NCBI RefSeq assembly: GCF_001954195.1 | Contig: NZ_MBES01000048.1 | Span: forward strand, 1 to 57,725 | Source: Mycobacterium sp. IS-1264 | GTDB lineage: Bacteria; Actinomycetota; Actinomycetes; Mycobacteriales; Mycobacteriaceae | Reading direction: 5' to 3' | DNA: 57,725 nucleotides | Shown here: piece after piece, positions 57,627-57,725 of the stretch | Layout of the letters: every line of letters starts with the position of its first letter | Position numbering within the stretch: the first letter of the stretch is position 1 | Position numbers and translations under genes: made by a program | The notes under the pieces: model-generated | What the model was told of the DNA's origin: nothing | Databases searched by the model: none | The model's input: only the letters and a program-made list of their open reading frames with translations

Positions 57627-57725
57627 TTAGGCCCAGCTGGACCCAACTGCGCTGTCGGTGCTGGCCATGTTGCTGCCGGCGGTCTGCACCTTCTGGCCGT
57701 GGGCGTTGGCCTGCTCGTAAATCAC
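57627..57725 (-). CDS. WXG100 ESAT-6-like protein, EsxN/EsxI type, C-terminal part
   Basis: The last 32 codons of a gene running out of the window on the - strand. The peptide contains IYEQANAHGQKVQTAGSNMA and STDSAVGSSWA, closely matching the C-termini of EsxN and EsxI. These form secreted heterodimers with EsxM/EsxJ-type partners. The WxG motif and partner gene would lie to the right. In M. tuberculosis the PPE15-esxJ-esxI genes are co-directional; here PPE and esx converge. Confidence 0.93.
   Translation of the reverse strand: MIYEQANAHGQKVQTAGSNMASTDSAVGSSWA

Overview
The window is high-GC actinobacterial DNA. Its core matches, gene by gene and mostly by near-identical protein length, the Mycobacterium tuberculosis segment Rv1007c-Rv1033c plus the PPE15/esx neighbourhood (metG, tatD, rpfB, ksgA, ispE, pks16, pth, rplY, lpqT, prsA, glmU, tRNA-Gln, Rv1019, mfd, mazG, lpqU, eno, Rv1024-Rv1026, kdp, trcRS, PPE, Esx). 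PE/PPE, Esx, Rpf and Lpq genes point to a Mycobacterium. The insertions, a reoriented kdpFABC block and an accessory polysaccharide locus indicate a non-tuberculous, probably slow-growing species. The species itself cannot be fixed from memory.

Layout. 1-11.9 kb is an accessory glycan locus. A partial GT4 glycosyltransferase, an aldo/keto reductase and a GMC oxidoreductase form an overlapping + strand operon. A methyltransferase and a GT4 lie on the - strand, followed by an FkbM-like methyltransferase on +. A - strand operon then encodes an RmlC-like epimerase, a polyprenyl-phosphate sugar-1-phosphate transferase, a Wzx-type flippase and a GT2-GT4 fusion, which looks like a lipid-linked polysaccharide assembly line. 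11.9-17.8 kb holds a PPE-SVP gene with a degenerate PE-like partner, two tandem TetR regulators, a secreted BcsB-like protein and a PAS protein.

17.8-45 kb is the conserved housekeeping core: translation (metG, pth, rplY, ksgA, tRNA-Gln), envelope precursors (ispE, prsA, glmU), resuscitation (rpfB), DNA repair (mfd), nucleotide clean-up (mazG), glycolysis (eno), division (FtsB-like) and polyphosphate/ppGpp metabolism (ppx2). Relative to M. tuberculosis it contains a TetR/FAD-oxidoreductase pair, an SDR gene, an arsC-like gene and a second lysA-like gene.

45-55.8 kb carries a single co-directional kdpFABCDE operon for high-affinity K+ uptake with its two-component system. It starts with an unannotated 25-codon membrane microprotein, and KdpC carries a roughly 100-residue Cys-containing insertion. 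The trcRS two-component system follows. The right end holds a PPE15-like gene facing a partial esxN-like gene, separated by a perfect hairpin.

Most promising leads: the Wzx/initiating-transferase glycan cluster, the Kdp microprotein plus enlarged KdpC, the leaderless Cys-containing upstream ORF coupled to pks16, the loss of the lipobox cysteine in RpfB beneath a terminator-containing leader, and the divergent PE-like ORF coupled to PPE. No CRISPR array and no intact insertion sequence were seen.
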